This document shows positions 50,848 through 58,724 of a DNA stretch of 64,000 nt, piece by piece. Both the position numbers and the translations under genes were made by a program. Numbering within the stretch: position 1 is the first letter of the stretch; each line of letters starts with the position of its first letter. The DNA is from CAYSRC01 sp964446385 (GTDB taxonomy: Bacteria > Bacillota > Clostridia > Oscillospirales > Ruminococcaceae): positions 62,001 to 126,000 of the forward strand of contig CAYUOH010000003.1 of the NCBI GenBank assembly GCA_964446385.1, written 5' to 3'. The notes below the pieces were generated by a model. The model had not been told where the DNA came from. It did not search any database and worked only from the letters and a program-made list of their open reading frames with translations.

Positions 50848-51738
50848 TTACACTCCTTCAAGGTCGAAGGGAGGTATAAAGCTTTCCGACTGTGTGCCGT
50901 CCTCCTGGACATAGGCGTCTTGAATGCCGAGGTTCCACGCGAAATCGCAGAGCTCATCGTACTCTTCGTTCGTGACGGTTCTCTCAAGTTCAGGGTATTC
51001 CGGAAGACCCTCTGCAGGGGGCGTGTACTGGTTCATAAGTGAATATATAACATCCGTCCCGAAGCGGTTATAGATGTTTTCGACGGTATTTTTCGCGTCC
51101 TCAACGTATCCGGGAATAAGAAGTATGCGGACAATAACCCCTTTGAGGAGCATGTCGTTATCGTCAAATACAGGCCGGCCTGTGTCCTTCACCATTTGGG
51201 TAAGGGCGTTCATCGCGACCACAGGGTAGTCTGGCGCGGAGGAATATTTTGAAGCAAGTGCTCCGTCGGAATATTTATAATCAGTCAGCCAGATATCGGT
51301 CACAGGCGCCAGAATATCATATATCTCATTCGACAGATACCCGCCGGTGTTCATAACCACAGGCACTTTCAGGATACCGCGTTCTCTCGCCTGCTTTATG
51401 CACTGTGCGATATCCGGTGCGACGTGGTCCGGCGTGACGAAATTGATATTTTGCGCACCTTTGGTCTGCAGTTCGGCAAAAATTTCAATCAGTCTTTCAC
51501 TCGTAATCGTCTTCCCTGCCATGCCGCGTGAAATTTCACGATTTTGGCAGAAAACGCATCGCAGAGTGCATCCCGAAAAGAAGATAGTACCCGACCCGTT
51601 TTCACCCGAAATACAGGGCTCCTCCCAGTAATGCAGAGCAGCGCGTGCGACGCGTAACTGTCCGGGAACACCGCAGAAGCCAGTTGTGACTTCTCGGTCA
51701 ACATTGCATTTTCGCGGACAGAGCGTGCAGAGAGACAT
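50848..51738 (-). CDS. Radical SAM protein, PflA-related
   Basis: The 296-residue protein has an N-terminal cysteine motif (CTLCPRKCNVDR and GFCGVPG) and the radical SAM cluster in FFSGCTLRCVFCQN (CX3CX2C, about residues 55-62). It belongs to the PflA-like/AmmeMemoRadiSam-type group of uncharacterised activating enzymes. The substrate protein is unknown; no glycyl radical enzyme gene lies nearby. Its ATG overlaps the stop of the preceding gene by one base (TGATG), so both are cotranslated. Confidence 0.9.
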   Translation of the reverse strand: MSLCTLCPRKCNVDREVTTGFCGVPGQLRVARAALHYWEEPCISGENGSGTIFFSGCTLRCVFCQNREISRGMAGKTITSERLIEIFAELQTKGAQNINFVTPDHVAPDIAQCIKQARERGILKVPVVMNTGGYLSNEIYDILAPVTDIWLTDYKYSDGALASKYSSAPDYPVVAMNALTQMVKDTGRPVFDDNDMLLKGVIVRILLIPGYVEDAKNTVENIYNRFGTDVIYSLMNQYTPPAEGLPEYPELERTVTNEEYDELCDFAWNLGIQDAYVQEDGTQSESFIPPFDLEGV

Positions 51739-52229
51739 CAGTTCTCCGCCTCGTCAAGCATACCTGTATTGGCGGCGTGTTCAAACCAGATTCGCATAGC
51801 CTGGATGCTCTTGTCAATAGAATTGAGTTTTCCGAGAATATGGTCAAAATCATGGCGCTCGAAATCGGTAACCCGGCCGTCCACCGAAATCTCGATAAGG
51901 CGATTTTTTTCCTTTTCCATGGAGTTAAGAGAAGCGAGAATTTCTATCGTAATCTGAGAAAGCTCTTCGAGGCCAGCTTCCGGCACGTATTTTTTACCTA
52001 TGGGGCATTCGTGGGTGCAGTAGTAGTTGCAGATGGTGGGGTTTTTGTACCCCTTCTCCATCGTAAGCACCTCATCGGGATGAGGAACGACCTTCTCGCT
52101 TTCGATTTTTTCTATCCGCTCGGGGGTGATATATTCCAACAATTCGGACGCGGCCTCCCGGGTAAGACTCATCTCCTCGCGGCTCAGCTGGTATATATTT
52201 TTATTTTCCTTAACAGATTTCTTGCCCAT
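51738..52229 (-). CDS. HTH-like protein with cysteine motif, partner of radical SAM gene
   Basis: The 163-residue protein has a degenerate XRE-like helical N-terminus (IYQLSREEMSLTREAASELL, then PERIEKIESEKVVPHPDEV), a cysteine-histidine segment (CNYYCTHECPIG, about 67-78) that could bind metal, and a helical C-terminus (about 88-155). Similar proteins are widespread in Clostridia as helix-turn-helix domain proteins with unknown targets. Coupling to a radical SAM gene is seen here. DNA binding is not certain because the recognition helix is weak. Confidence 0.65.
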   Translation of the reverse strand: MGKKSVKENKNIYQLSREEMSLTREAASELLEYITPERIEKIESEKVVPHPDEVLTMEKGYKNPTICNYYCTHECPIGKKYVPEAGLEELSQITIEILASLNSMEKEKNRLIEISVDGRVTDFERHDFDHILGKLNSIDKSIQAMRIWFEHAANTGMLDEAEN

Positions 52230-52738
52230 ATAACGACTCCGTATATTCCGTATATATAAAAATATAAAATCTATAATACACTATCTGCTTCGGATAAACA
52301 AAGGTTATCTTGCCGCTGCTGCCCTGTTTTCCAGGTAGCTTACTGTCTGCATGAATTTATCTGGTTTTTTACTTAGAATTTCCGAGAATGGCTTTTTAAA
52401 TCTTAAAATATACCACTTACACAGTTATTTGGGAGGTAAAAATAAAAGTAACGATAATACCTGAAAAAGCACGTTTTTAAGTTGCAAATAGAACCAATCG
52501 CTATTTTAAACTGGTAAAACGGTCGTTTCAATGTATTATCGTAGATCATCTTCTTTAGCCCGCAAATTAAACCTCTACATAAATGTAAGTTCTTAGCTAA
52601 CCCGGAAAGCAAAAAAAACGCCCCGGAACTCGGAACGGTTCGTTTTTAATGAATACAAGAAATCAGCATAGAAATATGAAATATAAATTATCGGAGCAGG
52701 TATACATAAAACGTCATAAAATAAACTTTCTTGACGTT
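52230..52738. other. A+T-rich gap with a possible C-terminal gene remnant
   Basis: No intact gene is seen. On the minus strand a start-less open frame between about 52305 and 52420 reads PFSEILSKKPDKFMQTVSYL and ends AAAAR before a stop. It looks protein-like but I cannot name it. A terminator-like hairpin for the next gene lies at its right end. Confidence 0.4.
52612..52650 (-). terminator. Possible terminator after the PEP-binding gene
   Basis: On the minus strand AACG...CGTT closes a GC-rich imperfect stem that ends in eight Ts, about 90 bases after the stop codon. Inner pairing is imperfect. Confidence 0.45.
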
Positions 52739-55288
52739 TTATCTACACAAAAGCTTTTGTGTGACAATATCGGAATATATTAACATACCGTCAGTATTCG
52801 CAATATGAATTACATTGATTAACTTACCACTCCCCGGCAGAAGAGAAATAAGCAAATTTTCTTTATTTAAAACACGGTCAGGGTTAAAAATAACATCCTG
52901 ATAGTCATCAAAAATTGCCGTGTAAAAGATATCAGATTCAACTATATCTTGAAAAAAATGACTGCCATAGGATAGCTCCGGCATAAAACCATCTTTTTTT
53001 GAAGAATACTCACAAAGAACCTTCATATTACATAATTCCGTAAAGTGCACCGGAACACCAAAAGACGGTGTTGTGCTGCCCCATCTGCCTGGGCCTACCA
53101 ACATGGCATTTTTCCCCTTCATTTCTCTATTTATTAAGCCAATTTGTCTTGCTACCTCGTATTTGTCTTGATCACTTAGCTGTAAGTATGTACTTACTCT
53201 TATAAAAATAACATAGTCTATGGTTAGGCGAACACTTCCACCCATAAATCCGCCATTATTTGAAAAGAAACATTCTTTCACATCCCTTATTTCCGGTATC
53301 TTCACTGTCTTGCCCAAGCCTTTGGTTTGCAATGGGCGGCATTGTAATAAATTAATTTTATATCCGTTCTTTTTATTTAAGTTTGCTGTAAACTCAATAT
53401 CAACAGGGTAATCGTATGCTCTAGATAGTAGAGCCAGCATTTCCCTCATAATAGTGGCGAACGTTGTATCAGAAAAAAGTTTCTTAAAGTCTAGCAGGTA
53501 TGGTGTCTTCAAATTCTTATATCCCAGTTCACGCAAACGGTCTTCGGTTGCATAGTCGGGGCTTATAAATAAATCCTTGTCCGCATTTAAGGAAATGGAT
53601 AATACCTCATCCAAACCATGACTTTCTATGGCATTATTTTTCAGTGAAAGAAGATCCAATCTATGTTGGGAAAATATTATTTGGTCTTCATAATTTGTCG
53701 GAGGAATTCTAAACGGATTGTCAAGGCACACTACTTTTACATAATCCCCGTCAGTCCGATCCACCGCTCTGGTACCTAATCCAAACACAAGACGAAGCAT
53801 CCCGGCATTCATATCAATTCTTTTATCCCAAACGTAAAGGTTGGAGGAAATTCCAACCCCTGCTATATGCGGAAAGAAATAATCTCCATACCTATCTCCT
53901 GACACACGCTGCACCAGTATAGACATTTGCTCATCCCGCTGTGCCAGTCCCCGATTCATCCGGTAGTTGAGGGCATCCTTGTTCATTGTACTTGTATAAA
54001 CAATACGCACAGCCTGTTCAAAGGCCTCATAGCGCTCCTGCGGTGTTCCCTGGTTCACACAGAAAACGCTCTCATATTTGCCGGCAAAAGCATTACCGAA
54101 GTTGTCCTCCAGCATGGAACTGGAACGTACGATGATAGGAGACTGCCCAAAGTATTCCAACATATTAATAAACTGTTCCTGTATATCTTTGGGAAATGAA
54201 CCGTGCAAAAGCTTTTCTTCAAGATCTGCTGCGTATTTATAAAACCCGTCGCGTGTTTTTTGCTTTGTAAGAAGCCTCCACCAGCCATTTTGAACAATAT
54301 ATGTGTAATAAACATCAGAACCTATATAAAAAGAATCATGAGGCTCCAGATATGAAGAGAAACGATTGCTTCCATCAACCTCCAGGATTTTTCTTGCCAG
54401 AAGCATACCGACGCTTTTCCCTCCGATAAGACCAGTGCCAATTTCTCTGGAGGCAATTGCAAGAATATCTCTAAGGGTAAAATACCGGTCACACAGCTGA
54501 AACATCCGGGCTTCGCTGCCAATAAGCATATGCATAAGACGTTGTTTTACCGTCTCCTGCTCACGGGCAGATATACCCATCATTCGATTAGCATCATAAA
54601 ATACCCTATTCCAGTGATCAAGTCTCATTTCACTATGGTTTATACTGTTGAAAAGCTCAGAGACATCAGAACTGGAGGTAATGCAAACAGCCTCCTTGTC
54701 CAGAATAAGATGTGGAAAGAACATCGTAGGAGAATAGCGCTGCCATACCTTTAGGGGGTGAATATAAAATTTATCCCTGATTTGGTACAAATCAAGCAGA
54801 AGCTGTGTTGTTTCACGAATACCTGCTATGGTGCTGTTGTTATGATAATTTCTATTTAACGCAAAGTACGCAACTGTCTTCAAATCATATAAATAAGGAC
54901 AAGTAGCCTTGAAAAAATTTCCAATCATCAGGTCTGATTGCCAATATTCCAACAAATCAGTCAGGCAGTCAAATACATAAAATACCCGTTCGCCCTCCTG
55001 TTTAATGATGTCATGTATTTCAATGGCAAAACTCTCAAAACCTTTACTTGCGTCAACCGTATATGCCCTGACATACCCGCCAGCATCAAGCAAAGGCTCG
55101 TGATTGGCAAAACGGATATATACAAGGCTTATATTTTCCATTCTCGCGTTTTCAGCAAAATAGACAACCATTGTTTTATAGTCTGAAATAGAATCTATCT
55201 GCCATACTACGTTATCTCCAAATCTCAGATGATCTATAACCCCATCAAAACCTTTAATTCCCGTACTAACTTTGTCATATAAATACAA
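52739..55288 (-). CDS. KaiC-like domain fused to PEP-synthase ATP-grasp domain
   Basis: The 849-residue protein combines two modules. Residues 1-230 resemble a KaiC/RecA fold (VSTGIKGFDGVIDHL, then a Walker-B-like RVFYVFDCLTDLLEYW), but the P-loop is degenerate (DSISDYKT). Residues about 280-660 are the PEP/pyruvate-binding ATP-grasp domain (GTGLIGGKSVGMLLARKIL, IVRSSSMLEDNFGNAFAGKYESV, QRVSGDRYGDYFFPHIAGVG). No phospho-histidine swivel domain follows; instead there is a unique C-terminus with LVGPGRWGSTTPSFGVPVHF. It is therefore unlikely to be a full PEP synthase. The start is a TTG six bases after GGAGG. By eye it is more A+T-rich than its neighbours. Confidence 0.8.
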   Translation of the reverse strand: MYLYDKVSTGIKGFDGVIDHLRFGDNVVWQIDSISDYKTMVVYFAENARMENISLVYIRFANHEPLLDAGGYVRAYTVDASKGFESFAIEIHDIIKQEGERVFYVFDCLTDLLEYWQSDLMIGNFFKATCPYLYDLKTVAYFALNRNYHNNSTIAGIRETTQLLLDLYQIRDKFYIHPLKVWQRYSPTMFFPHLILDKEAVCITSSSDVSELFNSINHSEMRLDHWNRVFYDANRMMGISAREQETVKQRLMHMLIGSEARMFQLCDRYFTLRDILAIASREIGTGLIGGKSVGMLLARKILEVDGSNRFSSYLEPHDSFYIGSDVYYTYIVQNGWWRLLTKQKTRDGFYKYAADLEEKLLHGSFPKDIQEQFINMLEYFGQSPIIVRSSSMLEDNFGNAFAGKYESVFCVNQGTPQERYEAFEQAVRIVYTSTMNKDALNYRMNRGLAQRDEQMSILVQRVSGDRYGDYFFPHIAGVGISSNLYVWDKRIDMNAGMLRLVFGLGTRAVDRTDGDYVKVVCLDNPFRIPPTNYEDQIIFSQHRLDLLSLKNNAIESHGLDEVLSISLNADKDLFISPDYATEDRLRELGYKNLKTPYLLDFKKLFSDTTFATIMREMLALLSRAYDYPVDIEFTANLNKKNGYKINLLQCRPLQTKGLGKTVKIPEIRDVKECFFSNNGGFMGGSVRLTIDYVIFIRVSTYLQLSDQDKYEVARQIGLINREMKGKNAMLVGPGRWGSTTPSFGVPVHFTELCNMKVLCEYSSKKDGFMPELSYGSHFFQDIVESDIFYTAIFDDYQDVIFNPDRVLNKENLLISLLPGSGKLINVIHIANTDGMLIYSDIVTQKLLCR

Positions 55289-55383
55289 GGGACACCTCCT
55301 TTTTAAACATTAAAGTTTAAGTATCCGATCAACTTTCCTCAAAAAGAAACACGGGCGTCTGCTTTAGTTTAAATAATTTTTTT

Positions 55384-55536
55384 TTAATTGAGAATGTCTA
55401 TTTTCGTTTTAATATCATCATTATTGGTTTCTCCAGTGCGGATATACTTGTCAAGCACATCATAGAAAAATCCGAGGTTCTCCCCGTCAGATTTTCCACT
55501 GAGTCCGTCAATCGGCGTTTTCTTAATTAACTCGAC
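55384..55536 (-). pseudogene. C-terminal fragment of NAD synthetase
   Basis: A start-less 50-codon frame reads LIKKTPIDGLSGKSDGENLG then FFYDVLDKYIRTG and ends at TAA. The DGLSGK-D--NLGF-Y-VLDKYIRTG pattern is the conserved C-terminal part of ammonia-dependent NAD synthetase (NadE), which is about 250 residues when complete. The upstream four fifths are missing. It lies just upstream of the KaiC/PEP gene on the same strand. Confidence 0.8.
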
Positions 55537-55629
55537 CGTTCATGCTCTATGACACCGCATACAACGTGGTCATTCGTATACGCGCAGGGATGTTTATTCT
55601 TGTCTGCACGCTATGGTGGAGAACCAAAA

Positions 55630-55752
55630 TTAGTTTGTACCGCACTTTCCGAAGCCTTCACCGGAAGTTCCCATAACCTGTATTCGGTCCAATAGATAAT
55701 CAAAGAACTCCCAGCTGTTCATGGTGTCAGGACACTCCATCCAATCTTTTCT
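55630..55752 (-). pseudogene. Internal/C-terminal fragment of LL-diaminopimelate aminotransferase
   Basis: About 40 codons read WMECPDTMNSWEFFDYLLDR then IQVMGTSGEGFGKCGTN before TAA at 55630-55632. The CP--M-SWEFFD-LL----VVGTPG-GFG pattern is the signature near the C-terminus of DapL, about 400 residues when complete. The GEGYFRL continuation is replaced by a stop. No start signal of its own is likely. Confidence 0.75.
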
Positions 55753-55796
55753 TAAAAAAGAAAAAGCGCCCTGATAGTATTCCTATCAAAGACGCC
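55753..55796 (-). terminator. Second hairpin of the orphan leader
   Basis: TTTGATAG pairs with CTATCA-GG around a five-base loop, extended by GCG/CGC pairs, and is followed by TTTTTCTTTTTT on the minus strand. Confidence 0.75.
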
Positions 55797-55833
55797 ATTG
55801 CCTTTTCTTATATCTATTTTTTAATTCTTTTTT

Positions 55834-55886
55834 GCAAAAAAAGAGACAAAGATGACTACGGGTTAAACCCAAAAGACATCTTTGCC
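55834..55886 (-). terminator. First hairpin of the orphan leader
   Basis: CAAAGATG and CATCTTTG enclose an inner GGGTTTAACCC hairpin and are followed by TCTCTTTTTTT on the minus strand. Confidence 0.7.
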
Positions 55887-56512
55887 TTTACACAACAAAT
55901 TACACTCTGACCATTTTGGATTGTCAACTCCTCTGTTCGTCAGGTATGTCAAGTAGAATAACATACGGAAAACTTTTCGAAGCACTTTGAGATATGTTCT
56001 TGACATATGTTTTATCACGGTGTAAATCTATCGGTTATGAGCAAAGATGTTCATCCGAAGAAATCGAATGCTTTCCGGATGGGCATTTTTTACTATTTGT
56101 TCAAGGAGTGAATCAATATAAAAATAGAAGGCCAGATATGCATCCTGTCAGGCAGCGCAATTTCTACGATAATATTTCGCACCGGCAAGCGGATGACGAA
56201 CATGAAGATCATTGAAAGCATGATACCTATGCATAACCGCTCAAACGACTTAGGCGGCGACTTCTCTGTCTGTGGGAATGTTCTATCATCTGGAAGATTA
56301 CAGTTCTTATATGAGAACTGCTCACAGAAGATATCTCACTAATACACCAGCTGGTGGGAGGCGCACATTCGTTCGCGCTGCTGGACTAGACTGAGGACAT
56401 TCGTTTTTCTATTTATATTCATGGGGCACTATAGTAAAATAGGGTAGTCAATGAACTGCCAGATAACAGGAAATGAACCTGGAAATGATAAAATATCTAC
56501 AGGAGTTGCGCT

Positions 56513-58669
56513 ATGGAATCGGTGCTTTCTGAAATACTGAACGACTCACAGAGGGAGGCCGTCACCTCAACGGAAGGTGTTATAAGGGTTATTGCCGGGG
56601 CGGGCTCAGGCAAAACCAGAGCTCTTGCCTACCGATTTGCCTGGCTTGTATCTGAGCTTGGAATATCGGCCGGAAATATCATGTGCGCCACCTTTACCAA
56701 CAAGGCTGCGCAAGAAATGAAGACTCGAATCCGCCGTCTGGTCGGTGACAACGATACAGCGTATATCAACACCTTTCACGGATTCTGCGTCACAGTTCTG
56801 AATGAGGAGGGTCACCTGATCAACTATCCCAAAAGCATAATGGTGCTTGACAACAGCGATATAAACAGCATGCTGGATATCATATACGAGGAACGGCACT
56901 TAACCGCCCGGGATATGACATACAAAAACGCCCGGGATATGATTGAGATACTTAAAACTATCGAACGACCAGATTATTATCTAGATCTTGCGGATATGTC
57001 CACCGAGATGCTGCGCGAAAAGTATATGAAGGCGGCCGGCGCAAAGAACATTATATTTTACGGATATCTTTACCAGCAGAAAAAATGTTTCGGGCTCGAC
57101 TACAATGACCTAATTATTCTTACGTTATATATCTTCGAAAAGTATGAGGAAGCCCGGTTAAAATGGCAGAAACGACTTGAATACATTATGGTAGACGAGT
57201 TCCAGGATATTGACCCTCTTCAGTACAGGCTGCTTTGCGTGCTTTGCGGATACCATGGCAACCTTTTTGTCGTTGGCGATCCCGACCAGACAATCTATAC
57301 CTGGCGCGGCGCTGATATACGCTTTCTTCTGGACTTGGATAAGGAATTTCCTTCGGTAAAAACGATTATGATGAACAACAACTACAGGTCATCGCCGCAG
57401 ATACTGGAGGCCGCCAACACTTTGATATCGAACAACAAAAACAGAATTAAAAAGGATCTTGTCCCCAATCGTCCAACCGGTAAAAAGGTTCTTTACCACC
57501 ATGCAGTGTCCGCAGCCGCGGAGGCTGAATGGATATGCGCGGAGATAAACCGTCTTATCGACGAAGGGACGGACGCAAGCAACATCTGCCTGCTTTTCAG
57601 GAACCGAAGCCTTACAAGAACGGTTGAAACCGTTTTCATGAACCGCAAGCTGCCGTACCATATCTACAGCGGCGTGCAGTTCTTCGACCGTGCGGAGATA
57701 AAGGACGCCCTGTCCTACCTTCGCATGCTTGCGTTCAGGGACGACCTCAGTTTCGTGAGAACGGTAAACCGGCCCAAAAGAAACCTCGGCAAAAGCCGAA
57801 TGGAGTTTCTTTACGAATGCGTCGAAAAGGAAGGCGGTACGCTTTATTCCTGCCTTGCACGACACCTGGACGATGAAAAAATAAAAGGAACGAAAGCCGC
57901 AGCTTTCATTTCACTTGTGGAGGAGTATTCCTCCATCGCTGACAGCATGAGTATTTCGGACCTTTTCTCTGCGGTAATGGAAAAAAGCGGACTCGAACGT
58001 ACCCTACGCACCGAGGGAGACCAGGAAAAACTGGACAATCTTGCCGAGCTGAAGCAGCTTATAGCGGATTACGAAACCTCCTGTGGCGAGGAGCTTGACC
58101 TTGTAACATTCCTGGAACGCGTTGCCATGTTTACCAATACCGACGGTCCGGAGGTCAAAGGCAAGGTTAAGCTTATGACAATACACGCGGCGAAAGGTCT
58201 TGAATTTGCATATATCTTTATCTGCGGTCTCAACGAAAACATACTTCCATCGGGGAAAACACGGACCCTTGAGGCGATGGAGGAGGAAAGGCGTCTTTGC
58301 TTTGTGGCATTCACAAGAGCCGAAAAAGGGCTGTTTCTCAGTGACTGCGAAGGCTCAACGGCAGGCTACGGATTCCAGTACCCCTCCCGGTTTGTACTGG
58401 AGCTGGGGCACGACGTGCTTGAATATGACGAGCCGGTGGATGAATCTCTCGTTGCCGGGGCAGCCGTTTCGATAACGTTTACGGACAGCAGACTTTCGCA
58501 GAATTTCCCGGCCAATGAACTGCCTGTGGGAACAAGGGTCTTTCATCCCGTATTCGGGGATGGAACGGTTCTGGGGACCAACGCCGATACCGGAAAGGTA
58601 AGAATTAAGTTTGACGGAATTACCACGCAGCGGACCCTGTCAAGGGAGAAATTAAACGAAATAAAATAA
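56513..58669 (+). CDS. Second PcrA/UvrD-like DNA helicase
   Basis: The 718-residue superfamily 1A helicase has LNDSQREAV, VIAGAGSGKTRAL (motif I, about residue 27), ATFTNKAAQEM, VDEFQDIDPLQ (motif II, DEFQ instead of DEYQ), VVGDPDQTIYTWRGA, NNNYRS, MTIHAAKGLEF and VAFTRAEKGLFL. It ends in a PcrA-like Tudor-type domain (GTRVFHPVFGDGTVLGT). It is shorter than the pcrA at 33.6 kb and diverges from it throughout, so it is a paralogue, not a recent copy. A CAGGAG site precedes the ATG; it borders the decayed region. Confidence 0.93.
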   Translation: MESVLSEILNDSQREAVTSTEGVIRVIAGAGSGKTRALAYRFAWLVSELGISAGNIMCATFTNKAAQEMKTRIRRLVGDNDTAYINTFHGFCVTVLNEEGHLINYPKSIMVLDNSDINSMLDIIYEERHLTARDMTYKNARDMIEILKTIERPDYYLDLADMSTEMLREKYMKAAGAKNIIFYGYLYQQKKCFGLDYNDLIILTLYIFEKYEEARLKWQKRLEYIMVDEFQDIDPLQYRLLCVLCGYHGNLFVVGDPDQTIYTWRGADIRFLLDLDKEFPSVKTIMMNNNYRSSPQILEAANTLISNNKNRIKKDLVPNRPTGKKVLYHHAVSAAAEAEWICAEINRLIDEGTDASNICLLFRNRSLTRTVETVFMNRKLPYHIYSGVQFFDRAEIKDALSYLRMLAFRDDLSFVRTVNRPKRNLGKSRMEFLYECVEKEGGTLYSCLARHLDDEKIKGTKAAAFISLVEEYSSIADSMSISDLFSAVMEKSGLERTLRTEGDQEKLDNLAELKQLIADYETSCGEELDLVTFLERVAMFTNTDGPEVKGKVKLMTIHAAKGLEFAYIFICGLNENILPSGKTRTLEAMEEERRLCFVAFTRAEKGLFLSDCEGSTAGYGFQYPSRFVLELGHDVLEYDEPVDESLVAGAAVSITFTDSRLSQNFPANELPVGTRVFHPVFGDGTVLGTNADTGKVRIKFDGITTQRTLSREKLNEIK

Positions 58670-58711
58670 AACAAGCCCCGCGGCGTTAGCCGCGGGGCTT
58701 GTTTTATTTTT
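58668..58711. terminator. Bidirectional terminator after the second helicase
   Basis: A 16-bp perfect stem (AAAACAAGCCCCGCGG with its complement) and a T-rich tail. It also faces the convergent UroD-family gene. Confidence 0.9.
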
Positions 58712-58724
58712 TTAAATGATATGC

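Larger units (their letters stand above)
55727..55927 (-). promoter_or_regulatory. Orphan attenuator-like leader
   Basis: On the minus strand a promoter TTGACA (55922-55927), 17-base spacer, TGTAAT (55899-55904) is followed by hairpin one (55847-55884, CAAAGATG with CATCTTTG and an inner GGGTT/AACCC) with a T-tract, then a possible 23-residue leader peptide (ATG 55798, MASLIGILSGRFFFFKKR) that overlaps hairpin two (55766-55796, GCGTC-TTTGATAG with CTATCA-GGGCGC) and its T-tract. The layout resembles leaders that control antibiotic-resistance genes by ribosome stalling, but no such gene follows. Confidence 0.55.
55289..56512. other. 1.2-kb decayed region without intact genes
   Basis: This stretch contains two gene fragments and an orphan leader, listed separately. 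It also has a hairpin at 56052-56089 with a T-run on the plus strand, and a start-less open frame at about 56115-56341 on the plus strand (reads INIKIEGQICILSGSAIST then MTNMKIIESMIPMHNRSND) that I cannot name. Confidence 0.6.

Noticed and set aside
52403..52612. 69-codon minus-strand frame in the intergenic gap
   Set aside because: No ribosome site, no protein-like pattern in an A+T-rich stretch; a different frame nearby looks more like a remnant.
55289..56512. Intact insertion sequence or CRISPR array
   Set aside because: No transposase frame with terminal repeats and no regularly spaced direct repeats were seen; only unrelated gene fragments and hairpins.
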